Origin: Termitomyces sp. T153
Lineage: Eukaryota; Basidiomycota; Agaricomycetes; Agaricales; Lyophyllaceae
Assembly (NCBI GenBank): GCA_018296165.2
Contig: JACKQL020000039.1
Location: 124,001 to 188,000, forward strand
Direction of reading: 5' to 3'
Length of the DNA: 64,000 bases
Shown: one piece after another, positions 11,891 to 21,862 of the stretch
How positions within the stretch are numbered: the first letter of the stretch is position 1
Layout of the letters: the number at the start of each line of letters is the position of its first letter
Notes under the pieces: generated by a model
What the model was told of the DNA's origin: nothing
What the model saw: the letters and a program-made list of their open reading frames with translations, nothing else
Databases searched by the model: none
Position numbers and translations under genes: made by a program

Positions 11891-12957
11891 ATGTGCTCTT
11901 ATGCTGCCTAGTACCAATGCAGGAAACCTAAAAAGAGAACTCTAGCACTAGTCACTAGATAGAGTAGCTGGTAGTAGGAAGTTAATAGTAGAGAGCGAGT
12001 CAGTAACTGTCTCAGAGAACAAGAGCGAGTGCTGTGTTATAAGATGAAGTTAAAAGGAGGTGTTATTACTAACTTAAATTGCTAGTGATAGAAAGGGGAA
12101 TGGGTAAAGGCAGAGAATATTGCTAAGACAAGAGCAAACTCTAAATGGTAGTAGGGGAGTGAGGGAATGTAATAGAAAGGGGGAAACAGTAATAGAGAGA
12201 CAGAATCAGGGGAACAAATGTAAATTAGTCCTCAGCCACAGTTGCTAGTGTTGCTAAGTCGAGATAACACAAAGGGCACCCATAGTTGGCACCACACTAG
12301 GTTGAAGTCAAAGTTGATAAGATTTGTTACTAAGTCGCAGTCAATAGCAGGTAAAGGAATAGAGTGAAGATAGAGGCAAAGTGAAATCCCAAGCTGGTAA
12401 GCTTAGAGATAGATGAATTTGGTTTGAGGGGGATCTATTCAATTCAATGATCAAGTGTCTATGTACAGGCAGTATTTATACAGTTCCAAAGTATAGTATG
12501 GGAAAGTAAGCAAATAGTCACCACTAGCAATGACATCTATCAATGTGTTTATGGTCTGTACAAGGTGTCAGTCTGTAACTAAGTGAAAAACTATAAGTGA
12601 AGTCTCTGAAGTGTAGATGCTGTTCAAGTATGTTGGTCAACTTGACAAGGGGAATGATAGCAAAAGGTACATGTCTGGCAATATGTCCATATATGATAAG
12701 ATAAAGCTGTTTTGTTGCTGGAGTCACTAGGATTGCTAAAGTTGCTAAGACAGGTCTTAGCCTTATGATTATGTAATATCCCTCGTGATCGATAAGTCTT
12801 GTGGTTGCTTGAGTCCCATGCTAAGGCTATATTGGTCCAGACCTTGGGCTAGGCTCCACATGCTGAATGTCATGACTTGTGCCAAATTTAAAATAGTCTG
12901 CTGCTGCTAAGTCCAAAATGCCAAAAATGGTGCTCAGCAACAACTGGGTCTTATCAA
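11891..12957 (-). mobile_element. element X, copy 1 (about 1.07-kb unclassified element)
   Basis: This block interrupts gypsy-1 gag between QIQCL and MLPDTYDS. Read on the minus strand it aligns from end to end with 24256-25346 (plus strand) in gypsy-2. Shared features are a GGACTTAGCRGCAGCTGA start region, TATAAATACTG near the middle, a TGGTACCAAC or TGGTGCCAAC block, and a GAGCACATCA end. No protein-coding frame of note and no clear terminal inverted repeat. Target duplication is not visible here. CpG is nearly absent, so this copy is older than copy 2. Ends are inferred from where homology to copy 2 stops. Confidence 0.65.
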
Positions 12958-13258
12958 TGAGACACTGAATCTGTGGCTGTAAGGTCACTGGAGCTGCAGA
13001 GATGAGTGCAGATGCAGTTGGGGCTGGTTCTACAGCCACAGGAGGGGCAGAGTTAGGGGGTAGGCATTTAAGCAGTGCCTGGAGGGATTGGGAGATAAGA
13101 TTGGTTGTTTGACAGAGAGTAGAGAGTTCAGTAGTATGGTGGATGAGAGATGATTGCATTAATTGAACCTGAGTTTCTAAATGAAGCAGGCAAGTCCAGG
13201 CTTTGTCCTGCGGGGCCAGGGCCTCCAAGAGTGTGTCTGGATCGGCAAGCTGAGACAT
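12958..13258 (-). pseudogene. gypsy-1 gag N-terminal part
   Basis: ATG at 13258 opens a frame MSQLADPDTLLEALAPQ with an amphipathic segment (LETQVQLMQSSLIHH), then a Pro/Ala-rich linker and the QIQCLIDKTQ end, where element X1 breaks it. Upstream, 13259-13364, lies the untranslated leader with the expected primer-binding position beside the 5' LTR. Confidence 0.75.
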
Positions 13259-13364
13259 AGAACTCCATGGTGTTTAGCCCTGGTGGAGAAGCAACGAGTA
13301 GCAGCTTGAAGGTTCTTTGCAGCTATGAGGGGCTTCCAGACCAGTTTTAGGAGACTTGTTCTGC

Positions 13365-13733
13365 TGTAAGGGCAACCTCCAAGGCAGCAGATTGGAGTCA
13401 CACAGCTAGCAGAGGGGAATCCAAAGTATATTAGCAGAGTAGACAACAATATAATTAGTAACTAATTACCTAGCAGAGAGGAATCTGAAGAGAACAAGTC
13501 TAAGACTCCCTGCTGCTCAGTGCAGCACATCAGCAGGTGGCAGAGGTGTGGGAACTACTGTACAGATAATCAGAGCTACTTCTAACCCTAGGGCAATGAT
13601 TGCTGAGGTAATACAGAGAACTCTGGAGTTCTCCAGAGAACTCTGGAGTTCCAGAAAGAGCTCCAGAGACATTGAACAAGCTGCAGAGGTGCTGGAACAA
13701 GTTGCAGAGGTTGTAAATAGAAGTCCCCTGACA
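13365..13733 (-). repeat. gypsy-1 5' LTR
   Basis: Direct repeat of 4540-4908. It starts TGTAAGGGCAACC and ends CCCTGACA on the plus strand, and is followed by the CAACA target duplication (13734-13738). Confidence 0.92.
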
Positions 13734-13738
13734 CAACA

Positions 13739-14332
13739 GCTGTATCAAGTCTCCCAGTTGAGATTTGTTGAACAATAGCCTGTCTATCACATGGAGTAAG
13801 CTTAACTGGATGGCCTCCAAGATGGTTTTCTTTGTCCACCTCCAACTCTCTACCAATCCTCCTAATAGTAGATTTCCCTAAACCAGTTTTAGCCCCAATC
13901 TGATGCAGAGAATACTCTTGAGCAAGGAGAGAAGCAATAGTAGAGCATTGTGCAAGAAAAGTAGCTTTTATAATGGTGGTCAAAGGTCAAGATGTGGTTC
14001 AACCAACTTGAACCACTCCCAAATATAACCAAACATAGTCACATGACTCTGTTGATATTCCCACATGCAACTTACTCTTTATTTCTGACTAAAATAGGGA
14101 TAAACCTGCAAAGTTAAAGATGCTCAAAAAACTGTTCCAATGAATGAATATTTTAAAATGGCCATTATTCCATCACTTTTAATTTAAATTACATAAACCA
14201 AAATGCAATTTTTACCCATGATGCCATAGTATTTTACATGATTTAACCAGAATTTTAAGTACTTCCAATCCTTCATGCCAATGTCATCTTTCAAAAAGTA
14301 TAGAAACATTGGGACAGTTTTTTGAGCTACTG
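13739..14332 (-). mobile_element. Tc1/mariner element, transposase N-terminal half and right TIR
   Basis: The minus strand encodes the DNA-binding part of the Tc1-like transposase: MTTIIKATFLAQCSTIASLL, then HQIGAKTGLGKSTIRRI (helix-turn-helix), then HPVKLTPCDRQAIVQQIST, joining the other half at 4534. The terminal inverted repeat ends at 14332 with the sequence CAGTAGCTCAAAAAACTGTC on the minus strand, next to a TA dinucleotide (14333-14334), the standard Tc1 target. The arm is about 230 bp and its tip sequence recurs inverted at its inner edge (14104-14127). Confidence 0.9.
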
Positions 14333-14334
14333 TA

Positions 14335-15735
14335 CATCCCTCTCTCCTGGTTTCCAATCAAGACTTCATGCCCTGCCACATTTCTAAAGATAGCTCTGCC
14401 ACCAGTGAAAGTGACTGCGAACCTGGCCTTGTCAAACTTCCCAATGAATATGAGATTTGCAGCAAGATCAGAAGTGTGGAGCACCCTCCAGAATACCAAC
14501 TTGGATGTCCCAGCTGCAGTCTTCACCATCTTCCTAACCATGCCCTGTTCCATAATGTGAAAACTTCCACCATCTGATGCCAATTAGCCCTCCCAAGGTG
14601 CAACTAACTCCTCATACTCCAAAAAGGCTGCACATTCAACAAAGCAGTGATTGCTTGCACCTGAGTTGGTATAAATTGAGATAGACCTTGTCACCTGGAG
14701 ACAGTACATACTCATAACTTCAAGATCCAGAGTGATGACAGACTCTATGTTGCAAACCACTACTGGTGCATAAGAGGTAATCCTAGCCATGAGCACATAG
14801 GATATATGGGAGATGGCCACATTTGCTATGTTGATAGTGGGTGTAGTGTTACTAGGCACAGCCTTCTTTGCTGCTTCAAGCACCACCAAAGTACCCTCAA
14901 AGTTTTGGAAGTTCTGCCAAAACTGGCCCTCCTTCTTACCTCCTCTCCAATAGCAATTACCAATAGTGTGACTCATGCACTTACAGTATGGATTCATGTA
15001 CACAAGCTTGGGCCTCAGAGGTTTGGTATCAGCTTGGAGAGCTGTGGCAGTCACATCAGCTCTCTGTTTCTGCATGCAAAGGCATTTCCAATGGATGGTG
15101 AGGCCAGAAATGAATGGTGAGGACATTGTCATAGCAAACATACTAGCCACAATTGTGTTCCAGAACATTTGGAGTGAGTTCATTATGATGGTGTGGAATG
15201 TAGTATCACTAATAATAGTGCTCCTCTCCACAGCCTCCTGCCATTTGGTGTGGAGATTGGCCAGGTGAGCTATAAAGTCAGCACTGTTGGCATACATGGT
15301 GCTGTGGAGATGGTCCTCAGCCCTCATTGCAGCAAGGTCAGAGACAGTGCCATAGATGTTAGTAAGGCCTTCCATGCTTCTGCTGCAGAACTCTCCATCT
15401 TAATCTTCAAACAAATAGGATTTTTGCAATTGTTAACAATAAGAGATAGAGTCCATGCATTATGGATGCCATTCTTTAGTAGTGGATGTGAGGGATGTCC
15501 ATTTTGTGGATTTGTCTGTGGCAGAAGGTTTTGACTTGGCAGCAACAGCCTTGCTAAGTGAGGCTGTAGTGGTGGGTGCCCAGATTGACAATAGTACTGT
15601 CCAGTAGCCTCAAGCACCACAAGTTCACATAGCAATAAGAACCCTGTCTCAGGAAGGTGCAAAGTTTGTCCCATCAAATTAAGATTCCTCAGGGAACATA
15701 GGGGGGTTGGGTGTAGTAGCATTTCCAGCAGACAT
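14335..15735 (-). pseudogene. copia-type gag and protease fragment
   Basis: Minus strand from ATG 15735 (MSAGNATTPNPPMF): a copia gag with FDGTNF, MEGLTNIYGTVSDL, then a CCHC-like knuckle (CKCMSHTIGNC), then a protease motif SIYTNSGASNHCF (Asp replaced by Asn). The last recognisable part is the pre-integrase segment (HEVLIGNQERGMY), cut by the Tc1 element at a TA. Several stops and frameshifts. The integrase and reverse transcriptase are absent from the window, probably lost by deletion when LTR F came to abut Tc1. Confidence 0.85.
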
Positions 15736-16259
15736 TTTTGTAACAGTATAGTGTGCAGAGAAAAATACTTTGAGTCATCTCCTAGACTAATTCAAGTCTT
15801 TTTGCAGTGGGAAGACTGGCAAAAAGGGGCCCAATAACCTGTCAAGCAAAATAGTAAAGTAAGTCTTCAGTCACTCCATGTAATGTCAAGATGACTGTAT
15901 TGATCTGTAGAGTAAAATAGTAAAGTAAGTCTACAGGCACATAAGCAAAGTATTCAATAAATGTATAGTAGAAAGTCACTCACCTTCAGTCACTCCACAT
16001 AATGTTAAGATGACTGAGGGTGGCTGATCAGTGTACCCAATCCTTTATAGTACAAAAATAAGATTCATCAAAGACTGGTAAACATGTTCAGCATAAAAAC
16101 ATGAGTCTCACAGTGGCAGAAACCAGAAGTGGAAATGTATCTTAAAAAGGAAATAAAACAGACTTTAGGCTTTGACATGACTCTGCACATCTCCCTCAAT
16201 ACTGAAGTTCATAGAAATTAGCAATTTGTTGCTTGAATCTATCAAAGTCACACTTACAT
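15736..16259. other. copia leader region with imperfect repeats, no gene
   Basis: No coding frame. It holds an imperfect repeat pair, TTCAGTCACTCCATGTAATG (from 15867) and TTCAGTCACTCCACATAATG (from 15985), each followed by an AAGATGACTG block, plus two copies of AAAATAGTAAAGTAAGTCT (15848, 15914). It may be the copia 5' LTR or leader, but I cannot place LTR ends. Confidence 0.4.
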
Positions 16260-17144
16260 TTGTAAACTATTGAGGATTTCTTAATAGATAATATATGCAG
16301 TCTTTCTTGATGTGTTTTCTAGGCCCAAAATGACTTTGATACAATCTCCTTATGTGCACCAAGAAAAGGCAATATAAAGTTGGCCATGTGCAAAAACTCC
16401 TGATCAAAGATCCAATCCAACATGCTTGACTGATTGACCCTGAGACTTGTTGATTGTTATAGCAAAGGCTAAGCAAATTGAGAATTGTCTCCTATGCAAT
16501 GGAATTGACAAATCCTCTTCAGAGACATCCATGTTGATTCTTGGAATCAAAACTATTGATCCTGCAAACTTGGCATACTCACTGATGATCTGACATCTGA
16601 GAACTCTGGTGCTGATGTGCATGACAATCATTCTTGTTCCATTGCAAAGTCCTTTAATTGTATCTAGATTCCTGAGCAGCATGACAGGTACACCAATCTT
16701 GAGAGCCAAAGGCAAACTACTGTCTCTGAGAGAGTTGAGGTCTTTCATTGGATACAATCCCAGGCCATTAGGATTCCCATCATCAGATATGACAGAGGCT
16801 GCACTCTGCAAGATTTTCTCTTCTCCTGGACATCTCTGCAGAACTTCTGAATTGATATCCTCTACATCAAAGTTCTTGCCAGAAAGAATGGTACAATCTA
16901 GATAATACTGATCATCTTGATGGTGATCAATATGAGGATAAGTGGAAGAAATTAATCCAGATAATTTCTGGAAGCTGTACTGTTTCTCCAGACATCAACA
17001 TCCAATAACCAAGCTGCATGAGCAATGTTACCAGGAGTCTGATTCAATCTCATGTTTTGAACCAAGTAGTGGACTTGAATCTAATCCCAAAGTCTTCCTC
17101 TTTCAAGTGAAGCAGCAATCATCTGCTGCCTGAGTCCTCATTGG
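16260..17144 (-). pseudogene. Helitron-type PIF1 helicase, C-terminal part
   Basis: Minus strand: MIAASLERGRLWD, NMRLNQTPGNIAHAAWLL, then LALKIGVPVMLLRNLDTIKG and LCNGTRMIV, then IPLHRRQFSICLAFAITINK SQGQS and FAHGQLYIAFSW. These are the late helicase motifs of rolling-circle Helitron proteins. Stop codons occur in frame. The N-terminal motifs lie at 19342-20300; LTR C separates the two parts. Confidence 0.85.
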
Positions 17145-19341
17145 TATCAGCTTCTGCTGACTATGGGGGCTCAGCTACACTAGTGAATCCTTACTAGGCA
17201 GACATGATGTCCTGCACTTATAACCTAGCACTCCAGGGTTGGCATGGAGTGGAGGGACTTGTAAGGGGAAGCTAGGGGAAGCAGTCTGAGCAGGTCCAGA
17301 GTGGTCTGGGGAAGTCTAAGACCAAGTATATTAATGTTGGGCTTGGGTGGGCATCAGAAACAAGTTTGTAAGCACATGAATAGATTGTGGGGGCAAACAG
17401 AGGCTTTGCTAGTGCTGGGGGCAGAGCCAGAATTTGATGAGGAGTCAATTAAGACTTGATGGGCTTTGGTGCCAAGCAAAGAGCAAGGCCCAGAGTTGTT
17501 GTAAGAATGTTTGGGGTTCATAGCATGTGCACAGAGTTTGTACTAATGTTGGAGATGGAAAGAACTTAGAGAAACAAAGGAACTAGAGACAATCAAGGCA
17601 AGACAGAGATGAGGCAAGATGAGACAGAGAGAGAGATAGATTTGAAACTAAGAGTAGAAACAGAAACAGAAAGAAATACAAGACACAAGTAACCAGTTAA
17701 TGCAGGTAATATCAAGACTAGAGTATGAGGAGCTACTCTACAACTTATATATCAACTACTGGATAGCTCCAGAGGACAGTGGATATGGCAGCAGGGCTTG
17801 ACAGAGCTGTGTGGAGTCAATAGGTGTTAGGTACAGTCAAGGAGTGGGCTGTGGTAATATTCTGATGGGATCAGCTGGGGACGCAGCTGCTCTGTGGTCA
17901 TTGGGGTGCTCTGGAGCAGGTCAGAGGTGCATGACATGGTAAGGAATGGTGGGGGAAGTCTCATGAGCTCAGGGGGAGCCAGGAGAAGTGTTGGTGGCTG
18001 TAGAAAAGGTGTCAGAGTTGACTAGGGGGCCATCGGGGTTTGCTGGAGAAGCATCAGAGTTGGCTGTGGGTTGGGGAGTTTGATAGGGCATTGGGGGGAG
18101 ACTCTGGGAGAGTGGGCAGGCTGGGAATGGTGTGAGGGGGTTGAGGAGGAGCGTGTCAGGTTCCGCTGACCTCAGGGGCTCAGCTGCACTGGGTGAGTCC
18201 TTACTAGGCAGGCGTGATCCCCTTGCACTGGCAACCGAACACTCGAAAGCATTCCGGGCACTGATGGCTTGTGCGGATAGTCGGTGGGATGTGATCCAGA
18301 CAGGTCCAGAGAAGTTGGATTGCAAGGAAATGGGATGGGCTTGGCGGGGTTCAGGCAGAAGACCATATGGGAGATTTGTGGAAGCGAAGGAGTAGGCGGC
18401 TATGTGATCAATGGGAGTGGAGCCAGGGTTTGATGGGAGATCAATTGGAGTTGATGGAGTCCAGGACTGAGCGAAGAGTGAGGTTTGGACCTGGTGAAGG
18501 AGTGTCAGGGTTCGTAATTGTAATCACGGAGCTCGTGAGGTCGTTAAGGTTGGTGAAGACTTGGGCACAACGGCCGGATGGAGTCACCGAGACAGCGTCA
18601 GACGAAAGAAAATGGAGTCAATATGGAACAAGAGTAGATTTGAGTGGAGGTACGAAACAATAACAAAAATGATAACGAAATGGAGACAAGACAAGACCGG
18701 GAGACTGAGATAAGACCAGGAGACTGAGATGAGGAAAACAAAACATGAAACACGAAACACGAGAAGAAAACAATCAGACCATAGGTAACATTAAGCAATA
18801 TCAAGACTAGAGTACAAAGAGCTACTCGACGTCTTATATACTGACTACCGGAGAACTTTGGAGTACGTTGGCTGTGGCGGCGGGGCTTGGCGGAGCTTGA
18901 CGGAGAGGGCGGGTGTTGGTTGCAATCAAGGGTCGGGCTGCGCTGATACGTTGTTGGGATCATTTGGGAACGCGGGTCGCCCCGAGGTTGTCATGATACT
19001 CCGGAATGGGTCGGAGGAACCAGGGTGTCGAGTTGATGATGGGTGGTGAAGATCAGGAACAGCGGGGGTGATTCTCAGGATTTGGGAGATCCAGGGTAAG
19101 TGTCAGTGGCTGTGGGGAAGGCATCAAAGTTGGCCAGGGAGCCGTCAGAGTTAGCTGGGGAGGCATCAGAGTTAGCTGGGGAGGCATCAGAGTTAGCCGG
19201 AGTTGCGTCGGGGCTAACCAAAATAGGCGTGGGGCATGGGTGGAAGTTCGGCAGAGCGTTGGGGGTTTTTGGAGAATCGGGGGGTTGCTGGACAATGTGC
19301 GGGGGTCCAGGGGACGGGTCGTGACAGAGTGGGTTGTAACA
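17145..19341 (-). mobile_element. solo LTR C, interrupted by LTR D
   Basis: Starts TATCAGCTTCTGCTG (ancestral TG now TA) at 17145 and ends GGTTGTAACA at 19341, with a perfect target duplication ATTGG (17140-17144 and 19342-19346). TATATAAG on the minus strand near 17745 gives minus orientation. Its own sequence is 17145-18153 plus about the last 10-15 bp after LTR D. It splits the Helitron helicase. CpG-poor, so older than LTR D. Confidence 0.85.
18154..19326 (-). mobile_element. solo LTR D nested in LTR C
   Basis: 1173 bp from TGTCAGGTTCCGCTGACC to GGGTCGTGACA. Flanks are GAGCG (18149-18153) and GAGTG (19327-19331), a 5-bp target duplication with one C-to-T change. It is CpG-rich. It contains several 21-bp minisatellite units (GCATCAGAGTTAGCTGGGGA, 19125-19215). 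Confidence 0.88.
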
Positions 19342-20300
19342 ATTGGATAACTGGGAGAGTTTCCTGAAAATTCCCTCCCAACACCACAGTCACTCCACCA
19401 AAAGGACCATCCTTTTCCAGGATGTCTCTGAACCCTCAATCCACAGAGTCAATAGCATTTTCATGTTGCATTGGGACTTCATCATAAGAGTTGAGACAAC
19501 TGAGTTCCTCTCTTGATATTAGCAATGGATGTATCCAGAGCAGGAATGGGGATTTTTAACCTTGAATGTGCAGTTCTACCACCCTCCAGCAATAAGGCAG
19601 CAATCCCAGATGATGCTATACATAATGCCACATCTCCATTGGACTGAACAGCAGAAGTCAAGGTGTTGCAAACATATGTTTTGCCACATCCACCTGCACT
19701 GTGAATGAATATCATCTTACCCAAGTTGTTGTCCACAGAGTCCATAACTTCATTGCCCCAGCTGTTCACCATTAAACCTGACCTTGTCACATATAATAGC
19801 CACACAGCCATGTTCCCAGGAGTCATCCCATATACTAATATTTCAGCTTCTTCTAATTTTTTTGAGGTCCACTATATGAGTGCTAGTCATAATACCTTAT
19901 ACATTATAACTGCCCTTCTTTGGCCATATACCAGAACAGCCATTTTACTGATGCTACAGCTATCTTTGAGCACTCTCTTTAGCAGTGAATAGATGAGGGT
20001 GAGAAAAGATCTGAAGATAGCATCACTACTTCCCACCTCAAAAGACAGTCAAATTGGGATATATGTCATTACTTATAGAATCAACTTGCTCACACATTTG
20101 TGCTTTTTTTAGTGAGTGAACTTGAAGCAGTAGGCAAACCTGTTCCAATAACAAACTGTGATTCTTATGATACATACAGTTGCAAATTATACAAGGTATG
20201 ATACATTCATGAACATATACAAAATACTATAGGAAGTTACTATCTTGGGTATGGTAAAGAGTCTATATAGCAAAAATAATGTACTGGTATATTGACAATG
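19342..20300 (-). pseudogene. Helitron-type PIF1 helicase, N-terminal part
   Basis: Minus strand: LGKMIFIHSAGGCGKTYVCN (Walker A), CIASSGIAALLLEGGRTAHS, then GGVTVVLGGNFQETLPVI, where LTR C cuts in. These are motifs I to III of PIF1-like helicases in Helitrons. Further upstream, to about 20300, is AT-rich sequence without a clear Rep domain. Helitron ends (TC, CTRR hairpin) were not located. Confidence 0.82.
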
Positions 20301-20479
20301 GAGCAGGGTATAGAGCCTCAAAAAAGTGAAGGAGCAGACAAACAGGCACTGTAAGCAAAGTTTGCTTGTGGCATGAAATAGAGCTGTGTAGATGAATCAA
20401 AACATTTGAGGCAAGCTATCAATCTATTGTGTGGCAGTCTCTGCATATGACAGCTTAATTAAATCAGAATAAAAGGAAT

Positions 20480-20672
20480 AGTAGAGAACACTGACAATGA
20501 GAGCTCACGATTTGAGTTTGAGAGGAACCCTTTTGATGAATGTTTTGAGATGTACCAGACTCAATCTCGACAGCTGATAGATAGAAGTCTGTAAGTACTG
20601 ATAAAAAGTCAGAGAGAACTTACAACTGGGGCACATCGTTTGCAACTGAGCAGATGTCTCTGCAATAGTATC
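20480..20672 (-). pseudogene. 3' exons of orphan membrane gene, cut off by gypsy-2
   Basis: Sequence left of the GTATC target duplication continues the minus-strand exon that ends at 32756: after joining across gypsy-2 the frame reads DLQDDT then IAETSAQLQTMCPS, a GTAAGT donor and a CTTACAG acceptor follow, and a last exon gives FYLSAVEIESGTSQNIHQKG. The coding end is a TGA near 20480. It shows that gypsy-2 landed in a coding exon. Confidence 0.6.
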
Positions 20673-21649
20673 TGTCAGATTCCGCTGATGACGGGGGCTC
20701 AGTACACTGGTGAGTCCTTACTAGGTGGACACAATATCCTGTGCTTATAACCAGGTGTCCAGAGTTGGAGTGGAGGTGAGGAGGCTTGCAAGGGGGTTCT
20801 AGGGAAAACGGCCTGAGCAAGTCCTGAATGGCCCGGAGAAGTCTAAGACCAAAGGTATTGGTCGTTGACCTAGGGCGGGTGTCAGGGTTAGTTCGTGGGC
20901 ACGCAAATAGATTGCGGGGTGAGCGGAGGCTTCTCGAGTGATGGGGGCAGGGCTGGAGTTGGATAGGGGATTACCCGGGCTTGATGGGTCCCAGGGCCAA
21001 GCAGGGAGCGAGAGTCGGAGTTGCCATAAGAATGTTCAGTCATGGCATGTGCATGGAGTTCGTACTAACGTAGGGAGCAAGAGGAACTTAGAAGAACAAA
21101 ATATGTATAGTCAAGATGAGATGGAGACGAGACGAGACTGAGGAAAAAGATAGATTTGAAACTTAAAAACAGAAACAGAGACGGGACGAGAGACAAAACA
21201 TAGGAAACCAGTAAATGTAATATCAAGACTAAAGTTTGAGGAGTTATTCTACAACTTATATACCAACTACTGGGTACTCCGGAGGGCGGTGGATATGGCG
21301 GCGGGAGTCGATGGAGCTGTGCGGAGTCAACGGGTGTTGGGTACAATCCACGGGTGGGCCGCAGTGGTATTCTGATGGGATCAGTTGGGGGCGTGGGCCA
21401 CTCCGAGGACATCGTGATACTCCAGGACGGGTCAGGTAAACTAGGGTAGGGGGTCGGGAACGTATGACGTGGCCAGGAATGGTGGGGAGTGTTGATGGCT
21501 ATGGAGAGGGTGTTGGAGTTGCCGTCAGGGTTTGCCGGAGAAGCATCGGAGTTATCCAGTGTGGGCACAAAAGTGTGGGTGGGGTTCAGGGGAGTTAGAT
21601 GGGAACTCGGGAGGGGTTGGGAACAGTGTCTAGGGAGCAGGTTGTGACA
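20673..21649 (-). repeat. gypsy-2 3' LTR
   Basis: Direct repeat of 31760-32755, 977 bp. It starts TGTCAGATTCCGCTGATG and ends GGTTGTGACA. TATATAAG lies on the minus strand near 21260. It is about 20 bp shorter than the 5' LTR because a piece near 21480 is missing. Confidence 0.93.
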
Positions 21650-21862
21650 TTACCCCCCCTTCAGCATTGAGACCCTTGAGATGCGGGGAGCAAGTCGGGG
21701 ATTGGTAGGGCATGGGAATTGAAGTTGATCAATATTGATCAAACTGCAGCGAGCAGCGGCGGCATGGGGAAGGAAGTCGAGGTGCGGCTGCCGTTCGCCA
21801 GGGGCTCCTTCCTAAGTTATTAAAAGGGGTGGACGCACCCGGGAGTCCCCCAGCTTGTTGTA

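Larger units (their letters stand above)
4540..13733 (-). mobile_element. Ty3/gypsy chromovirus gypsy-1 with nested insertions
   Basis: A complete LTR retrotransposon in outline. Two 369-bp LTRs (4540-4908 and 13365-13733) are flanked by a perfect 5-bp target duplication CAACA (4535-4539, 13734-13738). Coding order on the minus strand is gag, protease, reverse transcriptase, RNase H, integrase and chromodomain. A purine-rich tract (AGAAGGGGGGTGA on the minus strand) borders the 3' LTR. It sits inside the Tc1 transposase and is interrupted by solo LTR A, solo LTR B and element X1. Stops and altered catalytic residues are frequent and CpG is very scarce, so it is old and inactive. Confidence 0.93.

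Noticed and set aside
12827..13258. Single complete gag frame of 143 codons
   Set aside because: Its last part (LAAADYFKFGTSHD) belongs to element X1 by its match with 24300 onward; gag itself ends at the X1 insertion.
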